From positions 98,272 through 162,271 of the forward strand of contig NZ_FUYY01000007.1 in the NCBI RefSeq assembly GCF_900168045.1: a DNA stretch of 64,000 nucleotides, read 5' to 3'. Shown one piece after another: positions 27,387 through 38,000 of this stretch (within the stretch, counting starts at the first letter, position 1; every line of letters starts with the position of its first letter). The notes under the pieces are model-generated. The model saw nothing but the letters and a program-made list of their open reading frames with translations, did no database searches and had not been told where the DNA came from. This DNA is from Salegentibacter holothuriorum. GTDB lineage: Bacteria > Bacteroidota > Bacteroidia > Flavobacteriales > Flavobacteriaceae. Both the position numbers and the translations under genes were made by a program.

Positions 27387-27424
27387 GGTTTTGTTTTTAA
27401 AATTATGGAATTACCGGAAATAAA

Positions 27425-27450
27425 AAAACCACCCGGTTAGGGGTGGTTTT
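27425..27450 (-). terminator. Terminator of the first SusC/SusD operon
   Basis: A 10-bp stem, AAAACCACCC (27425-27434) with GGGTGGTTTT (27441-27450), and A/T flanks lies 23 nt after the stop of the last gene of the operon. Confidence 0.85.
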
Positions 27451-27472
27451 ATAATAAGATAAGAATACCTAT

Positions 27473-28618
27473 TTAGAATCCATCAGAATATTCAATGTCA
27501 AAACTTGCAACATTACCATTTACTGAAGTAACATTTCCAATTTCAAATACTCCGTAGAAGTCTTGAGTTTCTACGTTGCCATCTTCATCTTCGATGTCTC
27601 TGGTGTCCTTATATATAAATAAATCACCATCTACAAGATTTGTTGCTGAGGTAATTTCGTTACCATTTTCAAAAGCTGCCCTAGCTGAAAGTACATCAGC
27701 GTCCTCCAGGTTGAAACTGTTATCAGCTTTCACAAAACTAGCTCCTGAATCATTAATTACTTCAAAGCCAGTTGGTGCCAAAAATCGAATATCAGCACCT
27801 TCTACACCATCGGCAGAAATAGCACCCGTTTGAAGGTTTAGTTGATTCATTCCAAGGTCTTTTGAAAGCGTTACAGCATTAGAATTCTGGAATGCTTTTG
27901 GAGTGATAGCAACTTCCGAAGAAACTACATCTGTAAGGCTGCCACTCATAGCTGTAAATCTGTAATAAAGCGTATCATTAACACCAAGATTTAAATCGGT
28001 ATAATTGGTTTCGCTTAATTCTACAGTTCCTTCTTCTGTTGAAAGATCCGCATCACTATCTGCATAGGTACCGTCACTATTCTTTTTAAGTTCTAATGTA
28101 ACCTCATCAACGCCTGCTGAAAATGTAGAAACCTCATATGACAATTCTACTGAAGAAAGTGAGTCCATAGTTGTTGTAGAAGGATTGTCTCCTAGAGATA
28201 TGGCTTTGCCTACCCCAATAGAAAAAGGGTCGTTTGTCATATTACCGTTGGAATACATGCTTCGTATTGTAATAGGGTAGTCACCAGTTTCCTGATTAGC
28301 CCCATCTTCATCGGTAAAAGTAAAATCTCCTAGAATAGATGAATTGAAGGTTGCTGTTTCTCCTGAAACTGTCGCTTCCCCAATAACTGATCCGTCTTGA
28401 AGAATTTCTACACTTTCTACGCTTACGCCTTCGGCAGTAAATAACTTTATGTTAAGATCTGCATTTCTATCCAAACGTGTAATAGAGTTATCACTTAAAG
28501 TCGCATATCCTCCCAAATCTATTAGATCATTATCGATTTCCCCGTCATCTGTATCGCAAGAAGCAAAGCCAAAAGCAATAATTAAACTAAGGCCTATAGG
28601 TTTTAAATATTTTTTCAT
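27473..28618 (-). CDS. SusE/SusF-position lipoprotein of unknown function
   Basis: A 381-residue surface lipoprotein candidate. The signal peptide ends in FGFASC and is followed by an acidic stretch (DTDDGEIDNDLID) like the Bacteroidota surface-export signal. The body is beta-rich with repeated Ig-like features (ITIRSMYSNGNMTNDP, ELSYEVSTFSAGVDEVTLELKK). It is third in a susC-susD-x operon, 37 bp after the SusD gene, where SusE/F-type glycan-binding lipoproteins are usual, but I see no specific SusE domain. Function by position only. Confidence 0.7.
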   Translation of the reverse strand: MKKYLKPIGLSLIIAFGFASCDTDDGEIDNDLIDLGGYATLSDNSITRLDRNADLNIKLFTAEGVSVESVEILQDGSVIGEATVSGETATFNSSILGDFTFTDEDGANQETGDYPITIRSMYSNGNMTNDPFSIGVGKAISLGDNPSTTTMDSLSSVELSYEVSTFSAGVDEVTLELKKNSDGTYADSDADLSTEEGTVELSETNYTDLNLGVNDTLYYRFTAMSGSLTDVVSSEVAITPKAFQNSNAVTLSKDLGMNQLNLQTGAISADGVEGADIRFLAPTGFEVINDSGASFVKADNSFNLEDADVLSARAAFENGNEITSATNLVDGDLFIYKDTRDIEDEDGNVETQDFYGVFEIGNVTSVNGNVASFDIEYSDGF

Positions 28619-28655
28619 ATTAATATTTTATAATTTTATTTATTGTTTATAACAC

Positions 28656-30083
28656 CTAGTCTACATCCCAGAAAATTGGGGTTTGAGCAGTATCACCTCC
28701 AATTGCTTCGGCAGCGGCCTCGTAATTGGTTTCATTAAGGTTAGTCTCATCTACTGGATAAGTATATCTTAACGGTACTGGTGTTTCAAATTCAACAGGA
28801 ATGTTAAGTTGTGGTGCATCATATTTTCTCCATAAAGACCATCCCTGGAAAGGATTATCGAACATAGCAATCCAATACTGCGTAGCGAATTGCTCTACAG
28901 AACCATCATAAGCTACATCTGCCTGAGAAAGATATGTTGAGATTGCAGTTTCATCAGTTAATCCCCAATACTGCATAGAAGCAGTAATCGCAGCATTATA
29001 ATGAGTTTCAGCATCACCTGCTATTCCGTAATTAAGATCACTAGAAGTAGCTCTAGATTGGTTGAAGCGAACTTCAGCATAATCTAATAAGATACCTTCA
29101 CGGGTTGGTTGAAGGAATGGATCACCAATATGAGTGTAATCTCCATAGTTATTACTGGCGCCATATATACCACCTATATATCCATTTACGTTTTCGTCAA
29201 AATAAACCATTCTTCTTGGATCATCAAGATCATTCATATAATCTACGATGGTGTTAGAAGCTAAAAAGTCAGATCGACCACTAAGTACAAGATCTTCCCA
29301 TAATGGGTTACCGTAAGGATCGTTACCCTGGTATTCTACGGTTGCATTATCTGCATTAGATGTAAATACTCCATCTGCAACAGCAGATTCTACGGTTGAT
29401 TGAGAAAGGCCTGGATTAGCATCAGAAATCCTCATCCCTAATCTCAATTTAAGAGAATTAGCGAACATCATCCATTTATTCATATCTCCACCATAAACTA
29501 CATCAGCAGAAGTGTATCCCTGTCCTGCAGATAACATAGTACTTACGCTACTTATTCTAGAGATCAAATCTTCGTAAATTGCCATATCATCGTCGTAAGC
29601 CGGTAATGGGAATTCGTCAGCTTGTCCTGCTTGAGAGTAAGGAATGTCTCCAAAACTATCTACTAGTACATGCCAGGCGTAAACTTCAATAACTTCTAAT
29701 TGTCCCATACGGGCATCTTTTTCAGCTTGCTCAAGTTCAGCATTTTCTGCTACAATACTTTTTGCATCCTGAATATCTAAAATTACATCTCTATAGATTT
29801 CAGACCAAACATTATCGGGGTTTTGCCTCGATGTAAAGTTATAGTTTGGTTCATCTAAATATGTAGTTGTAGTGAAATACTGTGCCAGAAACCTGTACAG
29901 TCCATCATTTACGTTAGGAGATGCCATATTATCTGATAAACTTACCGTTGCAGCGGTAAACAAAAAGTCAGAAGCAACCTCCGTAGGATTTTTGGGATCT
30001 CTGTTAAGATCCTCATATTGCTCGTCACTCTGGCAAGACCATAGTGTTACGAGTGCCGTTAGAGCTACAATATATTTCTTCAT
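28656..30083 (-). CDS. SusD/RagB family nutrient-binding outer membrane lipoprotein
   Basis: A 475-residue lipoprotein (signal ending TLWSC) of the SusD-like_2 type. Family segments include YEDLNRDPKNPTEV near the N terminus, EVYAWHVLVDSFGDIPYSQAGQ, WMMFANSLKLRLGMRISD and the C-terminal RYTYPVDETNLNETNYEAA. It forms the ligand-binding lid over the TonB-dependent SusC channel encoded 11 bp upstream. No glycosidase or peptidase gene is nearby, so the ligand (glycan or peptide) is unknown. Confidence 0.93.
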   Translation of the reverse strand: MKKYIVALTALVTLWSCQSDEQYEDLNRDPKNPTEVASDFLFTAATVSLSDNMASPNVNDGLYRFLAQYFTTTTYLDEPNYNFTSRQNPDNVWSEIYRDVILDIQDAKSIVAENAELEQAEKDARMGQLEVIEVYAWHVLVDSFGDIPYSQAGQADEFPLPAYDDDMAIYEDLISRISSVSTMLSAGQGYTSADVVYGGDMNKWMMFANSLKLRLGMRISDANPGLSQSTVESAVADGVFTSNADNATVEYQGNDPYGNPLWEDLVLSGRSDFLASNTIVDYMNDLDDPRRMVYFDENVNGYIGGIYGASNNYGDYTHIGDPFLQPTREGILLDYAEVRFNQSRATSSDLNYGIAGDAETHYNAAITASMQYWGLTDETAISTYLSQADVAYDGSVEQFATQYWIAMFDNPFQGWSLWRKYDAPQLNIPVEFETPVPLRYTYPVDETNLNETNYEAAAEAIGGDTAQTPIFWDVD

Positions 30084-30094
30084 AATTATTTTTA

Positions 30095-33000
30095 TTAAAA
30101 GTTAAATTTAAGGCTAGCACCAATTTCTCTTACTGCTGGGTAAGCACCAGATTGGTAACCTTGTGCATTTCCAGAGCTAAGTCCAGCTTCTGGATCAGCA
30201 TATGGAATATTCTTATGAATTATCCATAGGTTTCTACCTATTAAAGATAAAGAAGCATTTGTGAATGGAGTTGAATCTATAATTTGAGATCCAAAGTTAT
30301 AGGTTAAACTAGCCTCTCTTAGCTTTACGAAAGAAGCGTCATAAACGTGACCTTCGTTAGCATCTCTACCGTATCCATAAGGGTTACCGAAGTAATCGGT
30401 TCTTGCTCTGGTAGTGTTTTCAGAAGTGTTGGTCACTGTGTAATCACCATTAGAGTCATACTCGACATCTCCCTGAACACCGTCAAGAATTACACCCCCA
30501 CCATTTGCGATCGTGTTTCTCATAGGATTACCAAGATCGTTGGTTCCTACACTGCTTTCATATACTCCAGTTGCACGTCCATACCAGGTGTCTAATGAGA
30601 AAACATCTCCACCTTTTTGAACATCTACAAGGAAGTTTAACGTAAGGTTTTTGTAGGAGATAGAGTTAGAAACCCCACCCGTCCAATCTGGTTGGATATT
30701 ACCAATAATATAGTTGGCATTTGGTGTTCTTTCGTAATAACCACCACTGTTTATAACTTTGTTGCCATTGTCATCATATACGTAAGCCGTACCTCTAATA
30801 GCACCATAAGGTTGTCCAGGAGCTGCGTTTATTGAAACTCCACCCTGGAAACTCGCTAACTGTAAGTTGTCTATACCATCCTCAAGCTCTAAAACTTCAC
30901 TTTCGTTTTTAGCCCAGTTAATGTTCATAGTCCAGTTAAAGTCTTCTGTTCTAATAGGATTAAGAGTTACAGAAGCTTCAATACCTTTGTTTTCAATTGT
31001 ACCAGCATTAAGCAGCTTAGTTGCGAAACCAGTTGCGGTAGATACCGGTACCGGTGTAATTTGGTTCTCAGTCTGAGAGTTGTAGTAAGATACATCAAAA
31101 CCTACTCTTCTGTCAAAGAAGTTCGCTTCAATACCTACTTCGTAAGATTTCATACGCTCAGGGTCAAGAGCCGGGTTAGCCAATTGAGAGTTGTTACTCG
31201 CCCATCCGGCAGATCCAAAAGGAGCTGAGATTTCGTAAGTATTAAAAACTCTATAAGGATCAGTATCATTACCAACCTCTGCGTAATTAGCTCTTAACTT
31301 TGCAAAACTCAACCAGTTGGCCTCAATTACATTAGAAAGAATTACACTGGTAGAAATTGATGGATAGTAAAAAGAGTTGTTTTCTTTTGGAAGGGTAGAA
31401 GAACGGTCTCTTCTAATAGTACCTTCTAAGAAGTAGGTGTCTAAATATCCCAAACCTGCTCTTGCATAAATACCATCTAACATTCTGTCACTTTCGTATT
31501 CATCTGGCGGATTCATAGGAGAAGCAGAATTACTTAAAGCATAAAATCCTGGAGCATTTAACCCTCCATTGGTTTCAGCTAGAATATAGTTGCTTTCGTT
31601 TCTACGTAAATTAAACCCTAAGTTACCATCCAGGTTCAGGTCTTCTGTAACATCCTTATTAAAGTTAAGGATAAGGTCGTAGTTGTACTCAGCTGCTCTG
31701 TTGTTAAATCTTGAGTAAGATGCGATATCAGCACTTCCAACATTTATTCTTTCTTCCTGTAACTCATCAAAAGTATCAAAAGAGAATCTACCTAAAACAC
31801 TAAAAACATCATTTATCTCGTAATTAAGGTTGATGTTACCAAAATATCTGTTACGAGTATCTGTTTGGTAGTTTTCGTAAAGTGTCCAGTATGGGTTATC
31901 AGAATATATTGGAGAAAGATCGTCTGGTCCATTCGGGTTCCAGGTAATGTTTTCTCCTGTAGCGAAATAAGCAGCTCTTTGGTCGTAAAGATCTACGTTT
32001 GTTTGCCACCATTGTCTAAACTGCTGCATAATGTTTAATGAACTGTATCCAGTACCATATCTACCTTTACCGTCTGTTTTAGTATAGGTAATGTTGGCTT
32101 GAGCAGAAAATTTGTCAGTGAATTCATGTTGACCACTAAACTTTAAGGTGTTCCTTTTAATCTGGCTGTTAGGTAAGTTACCTTGCTGATTAAAATTGGT
32201 AGCACTAAGTCTAAAAGAGCTTTTATCCGTTCCGCCATCTAATGCAACAGAGTTGATCGCTGTATAACCAGTTTCCCAAATATCGTTTGGAGTATGTTTA
32301 GCGGCTTCCCAAGGAGTAGATTGTTGATAGAAATCATAGTCTGTTCCTTCTAATTGTGGGTAAATAGAATTCCATTGGTATATTGGTTGCCCGTCAAATC
32401 TTCCCCCAAAAGAGGCATCTTCTGTAAATGGCGTTGTTTTGTCAAGATTGCCATCTCCGTCAATATCAGAAAGATTAAAGTACCCGTCTTCAGATTGGTA
32501 GTAAGCTCCGTATCCAGCACCATATTGGTCTTGATAATCTGGAAGTGTATTGTTGTTTACATTAGTAGTCATAAGTGTAGAACTAACAGAAACTCCAATT
32601 CCTTTTCCTTTTCTACCTTTTTTGGTTTCAATAATTACCGCTCCGTTTGCCGCTCTTGCACCATATAATGCAGTTGCTGCCGCACCTTTAAGGATGTTAA
32701 TAGAAGCAATGTCATTTGGGTTAATGTCTGAAGCAGCGTTACCATAATCGTAACCACCTCTACCGGCATCTTGACCATCAATACCCAGGGCAGTTACTAC
32801 TACTTCGTCTAATTGAGCAGAATCTGTGGCTAATGTCACATCTATGGTGTCATTGTTAGCTACAGTATACTCTGATGTTTGCATTCCAACGAAAGAATAA
32901 ACTAAAACATCACCTTGATTGGCGGCAATGGAATAATTTCCGTCAAAATCTGTTTGGGTACCTGTGTTGGTTCCCTTAACTAAAACGGTTACACCCGGAA

Positions 33001-33115
33001 GGGGCAACCCGTCTTCATCGACTACCGTACCGGTAATCGTTCGTTCTTGTGCAAAAGTAATTTGCACAACTAACACTAGTAAAAGTGTTAGAATACTACT
33101 AAACTTTGTTCTCAT
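30095..33115 (-). CDS. SusC/RagA TonB-linked outer membrane protein with a shortened plug
   Basis: A 1006-residue importer using the ATG at 33115; a longer frame from 33145 adds ten residues unlike a signal peptide. After the signal peptide comes a carboxypeptidase-regulatory-like domain (TITGTVVDEDGLPLPGVTVL, GTQTDFDGNYSI). The TonB-box region LDEVVVTALGI then runs directly into DGQDAGRGGYDYGNAASDIN and ALYGARAANGAVIIETKKG. The plug stretch that normally lies between (ALSGKVAGV..., IRG..., VVDG) appears missing. The beta barrel is full length to GASLKFNF. It pairs with the SusD 11 bp downstream. Confidence 0.88.
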   Translation of the reverse strand: MRTKFSSILTLLLVLVVQITFAQERTITGTVVDEDGLPLPGVTVLVKGTNTGTQTDFDGNYSIAANQGDVLVYSFVGMQTSEYTVANNDTIDVTLATDSAQLDEVVVTALGIDGQDAGRGGYDYGNAASDINPNDIASINILKGAAATALYGARAANGAVIIETKKGRKGKGIGVSVSSTLMTTNVNNNTLPDYQDQYGAGYGAYYQSEDGYFNLSDIDGDGNLDKTTPFTEDASFGGRFDGQPIYQWNSIYPQLEGTDYDFYQQSTPWEAAKHTPNDIWETGYTAINSVALDGGTDKSSFRLSATNFNQQGNLPNSQIKRNTLKFSGQHEFTDKFSAQANITYTKTDGKGRYGTGYSSLNIMQQFRQWWQTNVDLYDQRAAYFATGENITWNPNGPDDLSPIYSDNPYWTLYENYQTDTRNRYFGNINLNYEINDVFSVLGRFSFDTFDELQEERINVGSADIASYSRFNNRAAEYNYDLILNFNKDVTEDLNLDGNLGFNLRRNESNYILAETNGGLNAPGFYALSNSASPMNPPDEYESDRMLDGIYARAGLGYLDTYFLEGTIRRDRSSTLPKENNSFYYPSISTSVILSNVIEANWLSFAKLRANYAEVGNDTDPYRVFNTYEISAPFGSAGWASNNSQLANPALDPERMKSYEVGIEANFFDRRVGFDVSYYNSQTENQITPVPVSTATGFATKLLNAGTIENKGIEASVTLNPIRTEDFNWTMNINWAKNESEVLELEDGIDNLQLASFQGGVSINAAPGQPYGAIRGTAYVYDDNGNKVINSGGYYERTPNANYIIGNIQPDWTGGVSNSISYKNLTLNFLVDVQKGGDVFSLDTWYGRATGVYESSVGTNDLGNPMRNTIANGGGVILDGVQGDVEYDSNGDYTVTNTSENTTRARTDYFGNPYGYGRDANEGHVYDASFVKLREASLTYNFGSQIIDSTPFTNASLSLIGRNLWIIHKNIPYADPEAGLSSGNAQGYQSGAYPAVREIGASLKFNF

Positions 33116-33142
33116 TTTAAAATTTGTTTGAATTAGCCACGC

Positions 33143-33175
33143 CAAATGTGCTAATAAATGGTTAATAAAACAAAC
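33143..33175 (-). promoter_or_regulatory. Possible promoter of the first SusC gene
   Basis: On the minus strand GTTTG (33171-33175) and CACATTTG (33143-33150) are 20 nt apart. The -7 box misses the leading T. The leader from here to the ATG contains TAATTCAAACAAA, which is also found before the second SusC gene. Confidence 0.3.
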
Positions 33176-33381
33176 TTTTATTTTTAAATATCTGCATTTA
33201 TTTTAAGGAATTGTTAATATTAATGCATAGGAAGTTTGATTTCAGGGCTTCAGCTTTGCGATTTAAAATGTTAAAATGATATTTAATTGAGATATTTATT
33301 TTTTATATGTTGTGAAGGATAGAATAAAATTTTAGCTAAAAAAATTATCTTATTAAAAAATTAGAAAATCATTAGAAATAA

Positions 33382-33414
33382 AAAAGTCTCCGGGTTTTGA
33401 AGCCGGAGACTTTT
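33382..33414 (-). terminator. Terminator of the second SusC/SusD operon
   Basis: A 12-bp stem, AAAAGTCTCCGG (33382-33393) with CCGGAGACTTTT (33403-33414), around a 9-nt loop lies 22 nt after the SusD stop. It separates the two uptake operons. Confidence 0.88.
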
Positions 33415-33436
33415 AAGAAATTAAAAAGATTAAAAA

Positions 33437-35080
33437 TTAATTTTGATCAGATGGAGTTAAATTTGGATTTGCATCAATTTCTGCTTGCGGAATTTTGAAT
33501 ATCCAATCATCATTAATTGAGGGTTTGTCCTGTTTAAACCCGTCTTGATACAGTACTGCTGAAGCTCCGGAGCCACCATTTGCAGCATGATCAATTCCTT
33601 CGTCCCAACGAATCTTATCTGTATACAAAAAGCCTTCGCCAAATAATTCTACACCTCTTTGAAATTTAATATGGTCCATTAAGGATTCTTTAGAATTATA
33701 TATACTCGCATCATAGGCGCTGTCTCGCGTGATTCCTAAAGCATCAAGCGCTGCTTGAGCTCCTTCAATATCGTCCATCATGGCTTTTGCTTCTGCCTCG
33801 ATCAAGTACATTTCGGCGGTACGCATATAGATAATATCATCTGGATCAATAGTTCCGGAGTTTTGTTGTCTTAATTTAAAGTGCATATAAGGATGCGTGT
33901 TGTGGGCGCTGGTTGATCCATAAGTGTTTTGAATTTCTTCGATTTTATTGTCGAATTCTTCTTCATTGGTATAATTTGGATCATTGCCAAAACCACCTTC
34001 GCCGTTTGCTGCCGAGTTATTTGAATTTGGAGCATTAGCCAAAAAGAGATCTCTTCTGTAATCAGTTTCGGGAATCTGGTTGTATAGTCTTTTATCTATA
34101 ATTTTTGGATTATTTCTAACTTGACTTCCGTTAAAGGTATTGCCAATCAAATAAAAATAAGATCGGAAAAAAGTAGTTTCTGTTGTAATTACATTGCTAC
34201 CCCAAATTACTTCTGGAAGTAGAACCGTATTAAATCCAGATTTCCAATCATCTTCATTCATTAAAGGGAAGCCTTCTCGAGCTTTTACTGCCGCATCTGC
34301 AGCTGTTTCCCAATCTCCCGTAGATAATGCCATACGTGCTAACAGCCCATAAGCTACGTTTATGTTTAGTTGAGACTTGTCTGCCGCATTACCGCTAGGC
34401 CTTGGAGTAGCATTTTCAAAGTAATCTATAGCATCGTTTAGATCTAACTCTATTTGATCATAAATTTCCTGCACAGTAGATCTGGGCGCACTAGTAAATG
34501 GTGCGTCCGATGAAAACAATAGTGGAACTCCAGGGTCTGTAGAAGGATTCCCAATTAAATAACCTTTAGCATAGTGTTGAATCAATGAAAGGTATGCGTA
34601 AGCTCTATAGGTATATGCCTGGGCAATAATTTCACGAAGTCTGTCATCTTCGGTTAGGCTTCCGTCTGTAGCTTTATTTATTATGGAATTTGAACTCGCT
34701 ATAATGTTGTAGCGATGATACCATAATAGCTCAACAGTTGTTGAGGTTTCTTGAGTATGTGATATCCACTGCGTCTCATTTTGCCAACTTAAATTGTTAG
34801 CTCGGGCGGTATGTATTACCCCTCCGGCTATATTGTCACCAAGTGGCACCCAGTAGTGATTTCCTGCTCGTATTGAGCTACCACCTGGCAGGATCGTTTG
34901 TAGTTGCGAATAGAGTCCTCGGTGTAAGCCGTTTAAAATAAGCGACATGTTTTCTGCTGTAGCTAGCGCATCAGTTGCTGAAATAGCGTCGGTAGGTGCG
35001 GTATCTAAGAAGTCGTCATCACATGAAACGATTGAAATAAAAAATACTCCAATCAATAATAGTTTTATTTTTTTTAACAT
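33437..35080 (-). CDS. RagB/SusD family nutrient uptake outer membrane lipoprotein
   Basis: A 547-residue lipoprotein with signal FFISIVSC followed by DDDF, an acidic surface-export-like sequence. Family marks are DFLDTAPTDAIS near the N terminus, AQAYTYRAYAYLSLIQHYAKGY, ALLARMALSTGDWETAADAAVKA and, before the end, EMYLIEAEAKAMM, LDALGITRD, FQRGVELFGEG and IPQAEIDANPNLTPSDQN. These match canonical SusD/RagB. It lies 16 bp after its SusC partner. The substrate is not indicated by neighbours. Confidence 0.94.
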   Translation of the reverse strand: MLKKIKLLLIGVFFISIVSCDDDFLDTAPTDAISATDALATAENMSLILNGLHRGLYSQLQTILPGGSSIRAGNHYWVPLGDNIAGGVIHTARANNLSWQNETQWISHTQETSTTVELLWYHRYNIIASSNSIINKATDGSLTEDDRLREIIAQAYTYRAYAYLSLIQHYAKGYLIGNPSTDPGVPLLFSSDAPFTSAPRSTVQEIYDQIELDLNDAIDYFENATPRPSGNAADKSQLNINVAYGLLARMALSTGDWETAADAAVKAREGFPLMNEDDWKSGFNTVLLPEVIWGSNVITTETTFFRSYFYLIGNTFNGSQVRNNPKIIDKRLYNQIPETDYRRDLFLANAPNSNNSAANGEGGFGNDPNYTNEEEFDNKIEEIQNTYGSTSAHNTHPYMHFKLRQQNSGTIDPDDIIYMRTAEMYLIEAEAKAMMDDIEGAQAALDALGITRDSAYDASIYNSKESLMDHIKFQRGVELFGEGFLYTDKIRWDEGIDHAANGGSGASAVLYQDGFKQDKPSINDDWIFKIPQAEIDANPNLTPSDQN

Positions 35081-35096
35081 AATTATAGTTTTTTAT

Positions 35097-38000
35097 TTAA
35101 AACGCCATATTTAATCCTACCGATATAATTCTCGCAGGATTATAATCATTACCTTCTGGAGTTCCTGCCAAATTATATTGTGGATCCAGGCCGGTTCTTT
35201 CGGTGCTTAAAAATAAGTTTTCACCAGTTAAGCTTATTCTTAGATTATCCAATCCTATTTGATCTGTAAGATCATTATTAAAGTTGTATCCAACGTTTAC
35301 ATTTTTAAGAGACCAAAATGAAGCATCTGTTAAAAATCTTTCAGACTGGCTTCTTACTAGATCTGGATTTCCGCTTTCTAACCTTGGGACATCAGTAATA
35401 TCGCCCGGCTCACGCCATGCATTTAGGATGTCTGGGTGGTAAGAACTTCCAAAGTTCCCGCTATGCATCATTCCGGAATATCCGTTGTCTAAAATCTTTC
35501 CTCCAATTCCATAAGTTATTAGAAAGTCTAAGGTAAAGCCTTTGTAGCTAAACCTATTTGCTATAGAACCCAGTAGATCTGGTATACTGTTGTCTCCCGT
35601 GTATGCTCTTTCGGTTTCCTGCCAATCGTCTGTGGTTGCTATTTCGCCGTTAGCATCTAGCACCGGTATGCTTTCGCCGTCTTCATCTATTTCATATTGT
35701 AAGAATAATTGATTCCCGGTTTCAGGATCTACTCCAGCTGTTCTAAGTAAAAAGAAATCAAACCTGGAACGCCCTTCAGCCCATCTCTTAGATCCGTTTA
35801 TAAAGGGGTCTGGTAGACTTGTGATTTCATTTTTAAAAGTTGAAGCTTGTAAGCTAAGATCCCAATTAAAATCACTTCTGTCTATTAAATGTCCTGTTAA
35901 TCCAATTTCAAAACCAGAGTTGTACATATCTCCAATATTCGTAGGAACAACATTTAACCCGTTACTAAGTGCTATAGGTAAATCGTATAGCAAATCAGAC
36001 GAGTTTCTTTTATAGTATTCAACTGTTCCATCGAGAAAATTATTGAATAGTGAAAATTCTAAAGCTACATCAAAACTTTCAATAGTTTCCCATTGTAATT
36101 CATCGTTACCTAAATCTGCTACTATTATTGCTGGATTTCCTGCGTTAGATGTTATGTCGTATCTTGCTTGTGATAAGAAGAAATCTAATAAATCATCATT
36201 ACCTACCTCTCCATAAGAACCTCTAATTTTTAATTGATTAATTACAGATGAATTTTTAAGGAAATTTTCCTGATCTATTCTCCAGGAAGCTCCAACAGAA
36301 TAGAAAGTACCCCATCTAGAGTCTTCACTAAAAACCGAAGAACCGTCTCTTCTTACTGAACCGCTTATATAGTATTTATCATCAAAATTATAATTTGTTC
36401 TAAGGAAATAACCTTCCAGGGTTTTATTTGTGGTAGACCCACCTAAGCTAACGGGAGTTGCAAAATTTGCAAATTCATAAATACCTTCAGCGGTTTGATT
36501 AATAGCTAAACCATCGTTACTTGAGTAGGTTCTGTCAAAGCTTTCGTGACCTGCGGTGACATCTATGTTGTGAATATCATTTAGGCTGTTGCTGTAAGTT
36601 AAGAGCTGGTTGAAATTTTGAACCTGCCTTCTAAATCTTTCTTCGCTATACCTTCCGGTTGGTTGAGCGTCACCAATAATATTGTTTTCATATTCTTTTT
36701 CCAGCCCTTCATTAATATCCCTTGCGTAATTTAATCGAAGGCTAAGACCATTTAATATTTCAGCTTCTCCATAAAATCTAAAACCATAGGTGTTATCGCG
36801 ATCCCGCTCATCATTTAAAAATAACTCTTGTATAGCGTGACGTCCCTGGCTTACAGGTCTTGAGCCTATATTGTATTCAGAGTATCCTTCACCATTATCA
36901 AAAAGTGGATTTCCTGCAGGATCAAGTACCAAATTACCTTGCTGGTCGTTTACATATACAGGGTAGATAGACCCAATATTTTGTGCAAAACCAAAAGGGT
37001 TTACAATACTACCTGTACCTGCAGAGCTTGGGCCTACTGTTTCAGAAATTGTAATGTTGGCGCTTCCACCTATCTTTATGCGATCGTTTACATCAAAGTC
37101 TGCATTTAAACGAGACGTTAGTCTGTCGAATTTTGATGTAACAACATAGCCTTCTTCTTCTAAATAGGAAGCAGAGAAAAAGACTGTATGGCTGTCTCCA
37201 CCCCCTGAAACGTTTACATTGTAATTTTGTCTTACCCCAGTTTGTTCAAGGGCTTCAAACCAATCCAGGCTCTTGTAAACCACATTCGCATCAGGATTAA
37301 GTGTGCCATCTACGCCAACAATTTGATCGTTTGGAACATCAAATGGATTGTAACCCAAGCTGTTGTATATGTTTGCGGTAGCAAAAGCTGGATCGCCCTC
37401 ACCGGCACTTGAATTTTTTAATGCTTCCCACATTACTTCGTAGTATTCTCCCGGAGAAACTTCGTCGTATGGAGGGATTGCCCTGGAAACTAAGCCGCTT
37501 TGTACGCTTGCGTTTACTTTAATCTCTCCTCGGTTACCGCTTTTAGTAGTGATAATAACTACTCCATTTGCAGCTCTAGAACCGTAAAGAGAGGTAGAGG
37601 CTGCATCTTTAAGTATTGTGAAAGACTGGATGTCTTCCTGGTTTATAGTGTTTAATGCTCCTTCATATTGTACCCCATCTACAATATATAATGGATCTGT
37701 AGATCCATTAAGTGTTCCTACACCTCGTATAACGATACCTGGTGAAGATCCGGGTTGCCCAGATGCCGATGTGAACTGGACTCCTGTTGCTCTACCTTCT
37801 ATTGCTGAGATAGGTGAAGTTACATTTCTTGTGGCAAGGTCTTCAGCGCCAACAACGCTTGCTGATCCTGTAAAGGCCTCAAGGCTGGATGTTCCGTAAG
37901 CAACAACAACCACTTCGTCCAGTGAGGCGGCATCAGAGCTCATGGTTACATCTACAATATTTACAGAGCCAACTGTGTATTCTTTAGACTCCATTCCTAA

